A stretch of 64,000 bases of DNA from Ganoderma boninense (taxonomy: Eukaryota > Basidiomycota > Agaricomycetes > Polyporales > Polyporaceae). The notes under the pieces are model-generated. The model was not told the origin of the DNA. It made no database searches and saw nothing but the letters and a program-made list of their open reading frames with translations. The stretch's first letter is position 1, and every line of letters starts with the position of its first letter. The position numbers and the translations under genes were made by a program. Positions 11,681-23,960 of this stretch are shown here, one piece after another. The stretch spans positions 3,658,001 through 3,722,000 of the forward strand of contig CM035311.1 in assembly GCA_002900995.3 (NCBI GenBank). Reading direction: 5' to 3'.

Positions 11681-12289
11681 GGGCCTCGAAGAACGAGGGG
11701 GAAGAACGAGGGGCACCGCATGGTCGAGCGACACGTCTTTGCATCCCGAGCCTACGAAGACATCAAAGCTGTATCTGCTGACCATGTGACCATTCTCAAG
11801 TCAGGCTTTTTCAAGTAACAGAACACGACGCACCTATCCGCCGCTGGAAGCAAGCACAGCAATGGTCGTGCGTAGTCAGAGACGAAGTTCAGACAACAAG
11901 CGCGCATTCACCCTCGCCGGCTTGACGTCCCTGAAGCGGCCTGGAATTGTAGGGCCGTCGTATAGTTGCTATGGACTTGAAGTTAGGACGAGAAGAAGAT
12001 ACTGCACCTTGCAAGTATGTCTCGGAATACCTCGCACAGATGATGCAGGCATCCGGGCCGAGATCTAAGCTCACGAACTTCAACACATTTCGTGGGCCGC
12101 ACACGCGGTAGTGCGAGGCCGTCATGGCAGCCCTCTAATCTCGCGATACGGCCACGACATAAATGAGGAACTTACGGAGATATAGTGCAGGTATGACTTC
12201 ATACATGTACATGTTTCGGAGAGACGTCGCACAGCACGGTCAGCGCAAAACACCACCGCCATCCCTGCGCCGACTTAGCGCAACAGCCA
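11681..12289. other. intergenic, no supported gene
   Basis: Spacer between the duplicated flank of B and the 3' end of esterase C. Only short, unsupported open frames. Confidence 0.5.
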
Positions 12290-14752
12290 TCAGAAGGGTT
12301 CCGCGAGACTGAGCTGCGTAAGGAAGTCCGTCGCCTCCTTGCGGAACGTGTCTGGGATTATCGTGAGGTTCGGCGTGCCCTCGACGAATGCGAGCGACTG
12401 CGGCGCATCCGGGCTGTACTCGGGCCAGTGGATCTGGGGGCCGCCATTCGGGTCGAGCGTGTTGACGAACCGGACGAGAAAGTCTGTCATGTCTCCTCCG
12501 CCGAACACATTCGCGAGCTCCGACGTGTGCGCCTACCAGTCCGGCAAAGCAGTCGGAGATATGTCCGTGCCACCGGGGAACAGCGCATGGGTGGGGACAC
12601 CCAGTAATGCTGTTAGTACGGTACATCATGGGCAGATGGCAAGGAAGTAGGCTCACCGCGCCGAGCCCAGGGATCTTGTTTCGTGCACTGACTGATGGTT
12701 GCGACCAGTCAACGCGCGGCGCACCTCCGAAGCGAAAATGGGATACTCACGAAACGACCGGACGACCTGTTTCCCCGCTCGCTGGTCCAAAAAGACGCGG
12801 CGTGTGGCCTGGAACATGAAGTCGCCCTGGAACGCAGCTAGCCGCTTGTACTCTGGGGTGAACGCGAACTCATCTCCGGTGCCGAACGGGGAGCCGGCGG
12901 CAGGATCCGCGGGGTAGAGCTCGAGAAGACGGGCAATGGTGGCGTCCGAGGCATTCTGGAAGTAGTTGCTCTTCGCGTATGCCGCGACCGCCGCAGCGGT
13001 CCTTGGGGTGTCGTGTCAGCGCCTCGAAAGGCCAATTTCGTGATGTAAACCTCACGTGAGGTTTAGATTGGGGAGGGAAAACAGGGTCCCCTCGTCCTCA
13101 CAAGAGCCTCATGGAAAGCGTGATCAGTGTCCTGTACATACATACATTCCGCCCTCGGATAAAACTCACCAATCACGAATGGGATGCTTGCGACGCTGCC
13201 TTCTAGGACGAGCATTTGGGGGTTATCCTGCAGAAACACGCCATCGGCGTGTACCATCCACCCGGTGTTGAACCCCTGCTCAGACAGATTGTCAGCTCAC
13301 GGAGATGATTCATCAACGCTACCAGCAAAAACCTTGGGCGAGAAGAACGTCGAGGTATTGTGCATGGCTTCAGTGAGCGTCTCGGAAGACACTTCACGAA
13401 GGCACTCCAGTGTGTCTGGCACTGACGTACACCCTGTCTCGGAGACGATGTAGTCGAACGTCGGTTGCAGCTTCAGAACACTGCCGGTGGGCGGCGCACT
13501 TCCCGACTCCATCCAGCCCGCGCGGAAGAGGCCTTCGGTGTTGCCGCCATTCGAGATCATCTGCAAAGCTACAGAGTGGCTGCCTGCGCTCTGGCCCCAA
13601 CTGGTCGATGATTTGTGAACATTTGAGCGCATGGAGATGAAGCTGGGGTAGGAGACTCACATCGTGACCTTGGTTGGGTCTCCTCCGAATGCGGAGATAT
13701 GCTTTTGGACCCATCTGAGTGCTTCGCGTTCTGTAGCATGTAGATTAGTTATGGACGGTACGCCAAGAGGTCAAAACCTGACGATCATGGAGGCCGAGGT
13801 TTCCCAGCCCTGCCTTCTGTATCTCGCTGCCACCCAAGAAACCAAAGGCTGCGAGTCTATCAACGCTAGACTGTCGCAAAAAAGGAGATTGGGCTGACCG
13901 TTGAGGCTAGATTGAATCATGCAACATTCTTCGAGGTAAGAACGATAGTAGGGTCACTGAAAACATACCGATAGTTCATGGACACATATATAACAGGCGT
14001 TCCGAGTTCGATCGACCGATTGATGATCACCGCGCCTGGTCGGCTGAAGAAGCGGATGACGATGAGAAAGAACTTTTTCGTTCAAAGTGATCCATCGCTG
14101 CAGACTTACACAGCATTGGATCCGACTTGGAATCCACCTCCGTATATCCACTGTAAATTGGGTTTCGGATGACACTCTTCCCGAAAGGAAAAAAACGTAC
14201 AGAATGGGACTCACGGCCGCAACTGGGAGACTATCGCCAGGTCGAGTGCCTGCCGGTACGATGACGTTGATGTTGAGACCTGCATGGCGTCGTCAGGATG
14301 GACTAGCACCGGTACAAGTGTAGAGCTACCGACAGTCTTCGCTCTGGGGCACATCGACGAGTTCCGCAAGCGTTGCAACGAACGGGGGGATCTCGGGAGG
14401 GAGGCCGGGTGGGAAGGTCGGCTGGGTTGTGATCTGCTGGATGCATTGGTTCCCGAACGTCGTCGCATTGATGATACCGCTGTATCGTGCGACGGGCTGG
14501 GGGAGCTGCAAGCGCAGTTTCCCCACTCTGGACAACGAACCCGTGAGCCTCGCGAAAGAAAGTCCGATGATTGAAGTCGATGGCTTACGGAGGCTGCGCG
14601 AAGGGAATTCCGAGGAACGAGGTCGATGTCCCTTCCGTGAACCCAATAACGGTGGCGTCATCGAGCCGCACAAGAGGAGCGCGAGTGGAGGACGACACGG
14701 AGACAGCAGCGAGACACAGGGTGCAAGCGAGCGGTGCGATCCTTCTGAGCAT
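12290..14752 (-). CDS. secreted type-B carboxylesterase/lipase C (tandem copy 3)
   Basis: Third tandem member, ATG at 14752 to a stop at 12290-12292, with the same exon layout as A and B. The signal peptide begins MLRRIAPLACTLCLAAVSVS. Landmarks: [10 protein letters not shown] at the first exon end, the WIYGGGFQVGSNA exon, INRSIELGTPVIYVSMNYR, nucleophile WGQSAGS (Ser near 13589), [12 protein letters not shown] (Glu), and the PNVFGGG-type C-terminal exon ending LSLAEPF. In this copy the residues before the FGGG block read FANVFGGG in part, because the exon border region differs from A and B. No frameshift was seen. The upstream flank is not obviously shared with A or B, so C probably split off before A and B duplicated. 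Likely a secreted carboxyl-ester hydrolase. Confidence 0.82.
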
Positions 14753-14796
14753 AGCGTTGACCTCGAAGCATGGTGCATCCCAAAGTTCAGGTGCAT

Positions 14797-14803
14797 CCTT
14801 ATA
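14797..14803 (-). promoter_or_regulatory. TATA box of esterase C
   Basis: TATAAGG in a TATAAGGATGC context about 45 bp upstream of ATG 14752. One base differs from the esterase A and B elements. Confidence 0.55.
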
Positions 14804-14826
14804 GAAAGCCAGACCGGTGGCTGCCG

Positions 14827-15081
14827 TCAGTAGCTTCCAATTCTGGAGGTAAGATAGCTACGACTCACCACCCAGACCCTCAGCACGACGTACGTGCTGA
14901 GGGCAGATAGGTTACTGAGTACGGCGAGTGCAAAAGTCCACTCAAGTAAAAGGGTGCCAGTCAGGAGACTGTGGCTCGGACTTCCCAGCCAGTTGTACCA
15001 CGTAAAGAAGCGACAATGCCGAGTAAGCCTCCCAAGTGCGCCGTTAGTGGGATGCATGAATGAAAACGACCAAATACACAC
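14827..15081 (-). pseudogene. short hydrophobic coding remnant, possible integral-membrane protein exon
   Basis: An 84-codon open frame with a strongly hydrophobic stretch (ALAVLSNLSALSTYVVLRVW) resembles one helix-bearing exon of the multi-pass DUF6533-type membrane proteins common in mushrooms. No adjacent exons with the other helices are present, so it is at best a fragment. The assignment rests on hydrophobicity and a short resemblance only. Confidence 0.25.
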
Positions 15082-15240
15082 TGAGCATTGAGTTGCCCAT
15101 GGGTCTTTCAGACGATGGGCGTTGAGATATCGGCCTCGATGAGACCACGCGACACGTCATAAGGCCAGTCTTTTTTCGACAACGAGTAGTGGTTAATTGA
15201 TTCACTAGTTAAACCTACAAATCACATCAAGATATATCTC

Positions 15241-16570
15241 CTGCAAATGTCAATGTTGACAAAGGGACTTCCGAGGTTCAAAGGCCACGGCGCACTCACT
15301 TCCAGTCAATGTCGTGGTGGTCGCCGGCGAAGACCACGTCCGAGAGCGCCCACGGAGGAGCGCCTCGGCATATCCGGACCGGGAAGTTTGAGGGCGTTTG
15401 CAATGCTTGCAGAGCAGGGTCAGCTGCAACAGGACCATGTAAGTTACGTCTCGAAAGGCTACCTCGCGCCGACGCTGTCGCACCCGAGCCGCTTGAATAA
15501 TCTTTGTCCTGGACACATCTCATCAGGCGCAAGCCACTCTCAACCGTCAAGCATTCGTCGACGTCACTTACCTGCTTGGACTCCGGACTCGGAGAATGTG
15601 CCTGAATATAAGTGAATGCGCACCGCTTGCGTCACGGCTCCACAGACACACCGACAGGGTGCTAAGCATCGCACTAGCCGCATAGGGTGATAGCACCCAT
15701 GAACCACTCGCGGACTGTAATCGAGTAGAGCAGGAGGGCTCCCGAGGCTCAAGGACCACTGCAACACTGTCAGATAAGCCTGCATAACACCGAGTTGGGG
15801 TAAGTACCTACATCCGTGTCTGACCAGGGTCGCCGAATGCTACAAGCACGGAATCAGTAAGTGTTGCGTCAGCTGCGTAACCGCAGTCTCGAGGGGCACG
15901 GGCATGTACACCTTGTGACATTAAGCAGCGAGTGGACGCTGACAAACTCCTCACCGTCAATGGCCAGCCAGCTCATACCATCTACACTTTCACTCCACTA
16001 CCAAGCTGCGAGCGGTAGCACATGTTGAAGCTGCGTGTGTACCTGGCATCTTAATGCGCGTACGAGCGGTGGCGTCGAATGTGCTTGATATCGACATGAC
16101 ATCTTGGCAATCTGACGATATCTGCAGTGAGAAGTTCAGCCCTCTTCGGAAGAACAGGTTGGACCGATGCGAATGAACATACCGGTACTCCCGAATGGCA
16201 CATTCGAACTTCAGTCCTTGCCAAGTTTAATCGAGTGCTCGACTGACTACGCGGTGCCAGTACTAGCGTGCACATAACTGAAGGCTGAGAGAGAGCGATT
16301 GCAGCATCTTCCCTTTGGTTGGAGACTCTGCATCGATCCGATATGGACGGCCTGATGCCAACAATGTCGTCTTCAATTAAAACGATGGCGAGGTCATTCC
16401 ACCGAAAACTAGGCACAATACCTTCGCGCGAGCATGCAGGACTGAGGACATGTCTGGATGCCCATGCTCGAGCGACTTGCCCCGTCCCTACAAACTCAGC
16501 AAGCATCGCTTCTCCATGATATCGATATGCTGGATAAAGATGGATCCCTGATGCACCCAACCTCGCCAAA
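15241..16570 (-). pseudogene. decayed or unrecognised multi-exon gene
   Basis: Several short minus-strand segments look like real exons with good splice sites. One at about 15430-15301 carries a TPSNFPVRICRGAPPWALSD segment and ends at a GTGAGT donor. One near 15570-15600 has a GTAAGT donor. Others near 15800-15985 are bounded by GT-AG. A frame at 16051-16569 contains AEFVGTGQVARAWASRH, faintly like the conserved segment of amino-acid permeases. The pieces do not join into one protein I recognise. It may be a degenerate gene or a very intron-rich unknown. Confidence 0.25.
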
Positions 16571-19500
16571 TGCTAACCTTGGAGCCCGGTATCGACCGCA
16601 GTGAACACGGCTGGCAGACCTCCACCCCAAATCAGTCAGTCTCGACTCACCTGTACGCCGCGTGCAAGCCACAAGACATCCATCTAGACAGTGGCGTGAA
16701 CGGCGGAGACCCAGCATACGTACATACCGACAAAGTGCATACACACCTCGAGGCTCGGCCCACCAGTGGCAGCATCCCCCGAGTCCCGACACAGAAGGCC
16801 CGGGCCATGCCACGCCAGTCGACGTTGCAATTGTTCAGACGTGAAGAGTCGCGAAGGCGTGCGTCGCGGCCTCATCGTGGTCGCGGTTCTGGTTCTGGTC
16901 GCAGCCGCACTCCAAGTTACGCGATCCACCGTCGCCCACGCGAAGCCCAGCGCGCGAACGCGTAGCGCTTCACCTCCGGCGGCCGTCGCGTCGGTGTAAG
17001 TAGGTGCTATGAAGGACAGAGCACTGGGGCTACATTACATTACATCCGTCCCATGGGTGGGGACGCCGCGCGCAGCGTGCGTGACGGCATGGACAGCTAC
17101 AGCTGGCGGCAGCAATGCGCGGGGTTGCTTGGGCTTTGGGGTTGTCCTGTGCGTGATGCACGCGTCTTCATAGTCTCGATGGAGAGATGTGCAGTACGCT
17201 TCTGGTGGGGAGGTCGAGCTTAACATTGGCATTGCCCATCGATGTCATTGTCCGCAACGTGACGTGGCGGCGCTCTGGATTTCAGAATCAATCAGCAAGT
17301 ACTGCTGCCTAGACCGCGAGAGCGTAAGTATGTCTGTCAGATAAGTACGCATCGATCCTTGTCGTGCGCAGTGTGAAGGTGGTTCAAGTTGATTTGGGGG
17401 AGTTCGAGTTGATTTGGGGGGACCGGAGGTACCTCGCAGCGGACGCTTCGCACCTCGCCGAGTCGCCGTAACATGCGCCAAAGCGATTGATCCTGTACTA
17501 CGGCGAGCTTAGTCCGATTACTCTTTCTCGCGAGTGTGAAAGGATGCTCGCCGTGGTCCGTCGCGGTAATGACCGTGCCCCAGCTTCTTCAATGTCGCAG
17601 GCAGAGATGCGCGCGGGTCTGCCAGCGGCTGAGACTCGGAGTGTTGAAAGATAGACGCGACCAACGACGCGAGGCTGATCCACGAGGCCGCGCCCACGCG
17701 GTCGCAACAACTCCAGGCTGCAGGCGTGTCCGGAGATCTTCTGTGGCCTGTAGCGTCGCGGTCCGACGGCGTGCGCCGTGTTGTGTGCCAGCGCGCAGGG
17801 AAGAACGGACGGTGGTTTCGCAAGGCGAGTCAGCGAGCATATCCGTGTGTGCGTGTGTACCGTTACTGTGCTTACGTACTGTACCTGCATCGACGTGGAT
17901 GCGGGCAGGAAACCCGCGAAACGCGAATCGTGTGTCGCGTGCCGAAACCTTCGTGCGGTGGGATTGCAGTGGGAGGCGAAGGATGCAATTGTCGGCTCCT
18001 CGGTCCCCATGTCGGCCCGCCCGCGTCCCGGAGCCAGCCACCGAGCCTGCAGGTTCGTGTGGGCCCTGGGGGAACTGTGGATGGGTGGCAAATTGGTGGC
18101 GTTGTCCGCGGTTAAGGATGCTCCACTTGCACTCGCTCGGTATGGATAGAAGCATTCAGTGCGCGCTCCCAGATAGTCATCCTATGGCGTTCCGAGGATA
18201 GATCGACCACAGGACAGGACGGGGCGCACGCCGCAAGAACATCGATGCACTTTCCTGTGCTCTTCTGTTCCGCGCTGCGGGTGGGCGCGCGCCTTTCGGA
18301 TATCCGGGGACGCTGGCTGCCGGACTGCCATGGCCCGCGAGCTGACTGGTACTGGTACGGGAGCGGCCGCGCGAGGGTAGAACAATGGATGCAGTGGCAT
18401 AACCACGACGTACCCGGAAGCTGGGAGCTGGCATGCCGCTCCACGGATCCACTGTTCGAGCGTAGGCGCTGTATGCCCCACCATTATTGCTCCTGACACG
18501 AAACGTCTGGAGGGCGTAGCGACCATCACTGCTCAGCGCATCCTACAAATGGAGCGGCATTAAGTAGTCGCGCTAGTCGTGTCGCTGTCATGCAGCACTC
18601 TATGAAACGCGGGGACAACACTGAGAACATACGTTCGACGTCAGGCATGGTATGCAGGGAAGCGGACGCAATAGTGCTTGTCCTCCGACCTTTCAAATTT
18701 GACGTTGAAGGAGCGCGCCGCGCCCCGATGGCCATCTTCTCTCAAAACAAGAGAAGCAGATATCACTTTGGTGATGTGCACGACGCGCCAGGCTCCTTGA
18801 TTACATTGAGGGCTCTGTAAGTGAACTGGAAGGCGCGCGCGCGTTAGGCTCGCAGCTTCGCACCAGCGGGACGCTAGGAGGTGACGTAGTGAGGGAACGG
18901 CACATAAGGATCAGTAAGTAAGCCTGGGGGTGGCACGCACCGCGACAAATACCATACTGACTGTGCACGCTTTCTTGGCCGGAGCCTCGCAGGGCGGAGA
19001 CGGCTCCCCGCGCGCGACCGCAGCGTCGTGGAGCTCCAGCCAGTGCAGGCTGTGGCGGTGGTTAGGGCTCTCGACGAGACGCGGCGAGACCCGAGCGAAC
19101 GACGTCTGCAGGCCGTGGACCGCAGACCTAGACCTAGAGCTTGTGGAAGTCGAAGTATCGCCGCGTCCGGGAAGTTCCAGGAAGACAGATAGACACTAGT
19201 GAGATGGACCAGGACTGTATGCGCGCGGTTTGAGCGCAGAGCACGGCGCGCCCCGCCCTGGGCGCACACAAAGGGCGGGGCGCGCGTGCGTGGCTGCCTA
19301 ACAAAGAAGTGCAGACTAGAACCCAGAAGGTCGGGTTAGGCCAGGTCCGAGTCGTGCTTGAAGGTACGGGTACGACGATCGTCGTCGCGCGCGCGCGTTC
19401 GGGCGCCCAGCGTGAATACAATGCTCAGGGCCTTATGGAGACCCTCGACGACGGCGCCAGGACGAGATCAAAGGAAGGAGGGGCGGCTCGTACCTGCGTC

Positions 19501-22500
19501 CGACTCCACAAGCTGCTGATTCCTGAGTCCTGGCCCACGCAGCGCCCCGCCCCTCTGGTTCCGCACGGGTATATGCGCGCGCGAAGCCGAAGAAAGAAGG
19601 ACAATCCAGGCAGCCGAACCTCAAGGATATCAGAACGTTTGTAGCACGACCACCTCTCATTCTCGACCTGCAGGCCATCGTTAGGAAGCTAGCGCCTCGA
19701 CAACATACATTATATTCCACGTACCTTGACTGCGATCTCCCCATGATAAGTTGGGCCTTACCCGACTCCTCGACCCTCAACGTCACGTGAACGCTTGACC
19801 CGATCAGCCATGCAAGCTCGCCCGGGCTGCGACCTGCGCACCACATATAAGTGGGTGATCCGGACGCGGTCGGGCTCCACACGTCGCAGGCTCAGGCCCT
19901 TGGGATTTTGGGCGTCCGGGGTGAACAAAGAGCGAGAGGGCTGAGTACTTGGCGCAGGGTCGACCGGTGGGAGGAGAAAGGGTGCGTGGGGATGCGTTTC
20001 GGATCCCGTGATTGACGGAGGGCGCACCGCGCACCGCGGACCTGTGACGTCGATTGCCATTGTCATCGTTAACGTCGAGCGGCTATGGGATGTGCGATGT
20101 GGGAGAAAGGGCTGAGATCTGCAATGTCAAAGGGAACGGGACAAAAGACAAGAAGTTTGAAAGGGCGTTGGATAGACTGGATCCGGACGACTCCACGCTG
20201 AGCCGGATATCACGAAGGTGCCAGCGCTGGACGCTGGAGTGGATATACCGATGATATCCGCTGCGTGCCACCGCTCGGAAGGACGGAACACAAAGCTTGA
20301 AGCTTGATCATGAAGGGGGCGGCGACGCAGAAGGCCCTGCGGCGAACGGCCTGGGCAGCTCAGCTCAGCACCACCGCCACGACGCTGTCCGTTGGCACTG
20401 AACCTACGAAGTTCGGACATGAAATTTAACGTTAAGGTTGGCGACGAACGTCACAGACTCACAGCGTTCAGAAGCAGCATATGTGCACCGCACTGACATC
20501 ATCGTTCGACGCTTCCCTGGCCCAGGACTTAGAGTTGCACGCGCATATATGAAGCTTGACTGCGAGCCGGAGTCGGAGTGGTGGCCGTCGTCAAGGCAGC
20601 CAGCCGTGGCTCGTCTGCGGAATGACGAGAGGTACGAGAACCCGCTAAGTGCCAGTGTGCTCCAGGTTCCTAGAATCCTTGCCAAGGGTTCCTTGGGAGA
20701 ACCAAGATTAAGTCAGTAAGCAAGCAGTCGACGTGAGTAGTGTAGGGTGACAAAGTGCAGATTCGCAAGGATGACGCACATGGTGTAAGTTACCAGACTG
20801 GTCGACCAAGGCTGGACCAGGAGGACATGGTCACCATTGCAGTGACTCGCGCTCGCGATCGTTCCGACGTACCGCACGTCCAGACTGTTCTGCTCCTGAC
20901 AACTTGAAGGACTCTGAGCGCATGAGCGCCAAACGCCCTCAAAAAAGTTTAAGAAAATTCAATGCGAAAGATTTCGCCGCCACCCATGCGCGCGACAGGC
21001 CCGACGTCCGCCCGCCCGCGCCGCTGACACCCCATGCACGGAGATCATGGGACATGACAAGACTCACCTCTGACCGGGACTTCAGGCGCAATGCAATTGG
21101 TGGTGGATAGCGCGAGAGCAGAGCAGCAAGGGGTGAAGAGGTGTCAGCCGTGAGCGCTTGAGCCGCCGCGGCCAAGCGCACCTCGAGGAGTTTCGTATAT
21201 CGCGTACATCTTGTTTCGTGCGCCAGCGACGTGACACCCGACGCCCGACGCAGGTGCCAGGCCCGACCCTCGCGCCCGTCGAGTCCAACGCTCGAAGCCC
21301 GGAGTCCAGACTCGCGGCGTGAGGGCCGGCGGGAGAAGTGCACGCGGAGCCCGTTGTGGCAGGTCGCAACGAGGCGACCGGGCCCGGGTCCGATCGTGTT
21401 TCGCGCGCCGGTGCTAGGAACTTCCCTGTTTGGACAATTTGCCTGTTTCGGCTGTCGGCGTGGCGTGGGAGTTGATGCCCATGAGCACGCGAGAACGCAA
21501 ACGAAATTCACACTGGCGCGCGCTCGCCTCCTCCGAGCACCGAGCAGCGAGGGCGGATCACCAGCTCAATTATCGGCAGGGGGGGGGGGACGCGTTCGCG
21601 AATCGCACACGCTGTTGTCTCACGTGACGTCCATCATCATTGTATGACGGCGGAACGTGTGCATGAGATCTTGAGCCATGGCGCGGTTGGGCCTTGCGCC
21701 GACGTTGTTGCGAGAAGCACCGAGGGGGACAATAGAGAATAAGTAGACGTCGGGGAAGCGGGTCTTGGCGACTCTCAGGCTGGTATCGATGAGGATGGGG
21801 AAGAAAAAGAAAGCCTTTGAATTTGTTTGATGGGCAGCCTCGCGAACCGGACGTGTTTTTGTTCTGCAGCCCTGCAGCTGGGCGGGCGCGATCAGAGGGA
21901 AGCTGCCCACAGGACCCGCCACCCGGAAGTTGAACAAGCCTTAGCCTGAGACACCTTCGCTGTCGGTGGGCGCCTGCCGCCGTGCCCACATCGGCGGGCA
22001 GCGGGCTTGCCGACATTCATCCGGATATGGCAGCGTTGCCGCCCGATGTGGCGATCCTTGTTCTCGGCTCGCCCGATACGTCCGCGTACAAGAAAACAAG
22101 AAACTGGAACTTGACGACGTCGCTATGTTGGGGAGGGGGACGATCGCAGCGTTGTGGTTGTGGTTATGGTTATTCGCGGCGAGAAGATCTGGAGCAGGGA
22201 AGTGAGGTGCGGTCTTCTCCCGACGAACACCGTGGCCCCGCGATAAATGAATGCGAATAATCAATCGCCGTGCACCTTGTGCAGTGCAGAAGACCCCGGC
22301 GCGCCAAATGCCATGCCTGTACTCAACACAACGGAACGCGAATCGAGAATCGAGCATCGAGCATCGAACCGAGGCGGGGAGACTGCATCCGCACGCCGCG
22401 CGTTCTCTTCTTCGCCTGCATCATGATTCATGAGTTCGAGATAGGCGCAGATCCCGTCGCGCGCGCGACGGGAACAAGGCGGAGGAAGGAAGACAGGTAA

Positions 22501-23960
22501 GTAGGCAGTGGTCCCGGCTTGGAGACGACGGCCGGTGGCGTCGACGTCTGCTTCCCGTACGTGCTTCTCGAGCGGGATCCCCGACAGCCTGATAGCGCGA
22601 GCGGCTGTGTGTAAGTAGCAGGCCGCGCAGTGAGTACGGTGCAGATTGGCATCCGGACCGCGTCCAGCGCACTCGGTGCTGACGAACCTGCGCGAGGGGG
22701 GTCGACTAGACATATTTGGGCGATAACATGACGATGTCACGATCCGCAGGAACGTGGACATGCTAAGGACGCGGGACGTGTTGTCACCGGTACCGGCGCG
22801 CGCACTGCGCAGAGGAGAGGACAGATCAGCGTGTATACTACTTACACCACCACTGCACCACCACCACGGGGAGGCGTGGTTCCTGAACGTCCTGTCAGCG
22901 GCAAAGGCGACGTGGACGCGGCAGTGGCACAGCGATATATCCAAGTAAATCATCACATCTATTGCGGCCGGTGCTGTGCGCTTGCGAACTTGAAGCCGCG
23001 CGTTGAGAAGCGAAAGTGTTGAGATGTGGACGCTGTGTGGCGAGGACAAGGTCCGTGCAGTCTTGGTGGATTGGCTGATACTCAGGTGCGTCCGGTGGGG
23101 GCGGGACGGCTGCGCGAGCCCGAGACCACTGGCCCAGGGGAGCAATTGACTCTCAGTCGGGACTCGGGAGTGGGTCCGAGTGAGGTCATCGCCAGTTGGC
23201 AAGGTGAGGGCAAGGAGGGGCAAGGCCCAGCACGTGGGGGGACGGAGGAGAGCTTGGCCGTCGGCACGCAGGCCGGCCCCCGAGCGAGGTGGGGCGAGGG
23301 TCTCAGCTGAGCGAGAGCTGTCGCTCGCGCGGAGCCCCAGATAACCACCGAATATGGCTACATCGACTGATTGTGGCACGGATAGTGGGCGGGCGAGAAG
23401 CGCGCGCTGTGTCGAGCACAATCGTGCGATTCGGGCGGCATCGGAGTTCGTGTGCTCTCGATAGGGTGTCGCCAGCCTGTGCGGGGACAATGCAGACAGG
23501 CCTCATTGGACATCCGCCGGGGTGCGACATGCGACACGAGAGAAAGCAGCGGGGAGGGGTTCTGGTTGGAAGGCCGGAAAATGAAAGCGGAGAAGACGGC
23601 GCAGAGAGCATGGTGGAAGGCAGGTGGCACCCGACCAGCCGCCGGCGAGAATCGAATGACCATCGGGTGTGTGAAGGGTGACGGGTGTGTGAAATACCCG
23701 GGGACACGTTTGGACTCCAGGGCAACCCGATCGAGATCGTATCGGCCACGCGCGGACACGTGTAGTTGTAGACGCCCGAGAAAACAGAACCGCCCACGAC
23801 GCGTGCTCAACGTCAACGCCATATAATAATACGCGCCTCGCCCCACCGTCCCTCGTTCTCCCCCTCCCGTCGTCCTCGACGTCCTCGTCGACGTTGGCGA
23901 ATCCCATTCCTCACTCACCCCATTGACGTCACTGACGGGACCCCCCTGCTCACTCCTGCC
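16571..23960. other. long gene-poor, GC-rich interval
   Basis: About 7.4 kb without a gene I can support. Many open frames occur on both strands, as expected for GC-rich DNA, but their translations are rich in Arg, Ser, Pro and Thr, overlap one another antiparallel, and show no domain. Near 17385-17430 the string GTTGATTTGGGGG is repeated twice. A run of nine or more G occurs near 21581. The right end (about 23820-23960) is pyrimidine-rich and is the likely promoter and 5'UTR of the next gene. Confidence 0.5.

Noticed and set aside
14827..15081. Intact DUF6533-type membrane gene
   Set aside because: Only one helix-bearing fragment is present; kept as a low-confidence remnant.
17498..18201. 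Overlapping ~190-220 codon frames on both strands
   Set aside because: Mutually antiparallel, Arg/Cys-rich, no motif or splice structure.
22261..23490. 409-codon minus-strand frame in the gene-poor interval
   Set aside because: Ser/Arg/Thr-rich composition without domain, overlapped by equally long frames on the other strand; expected by chance in GC-rich DNA.
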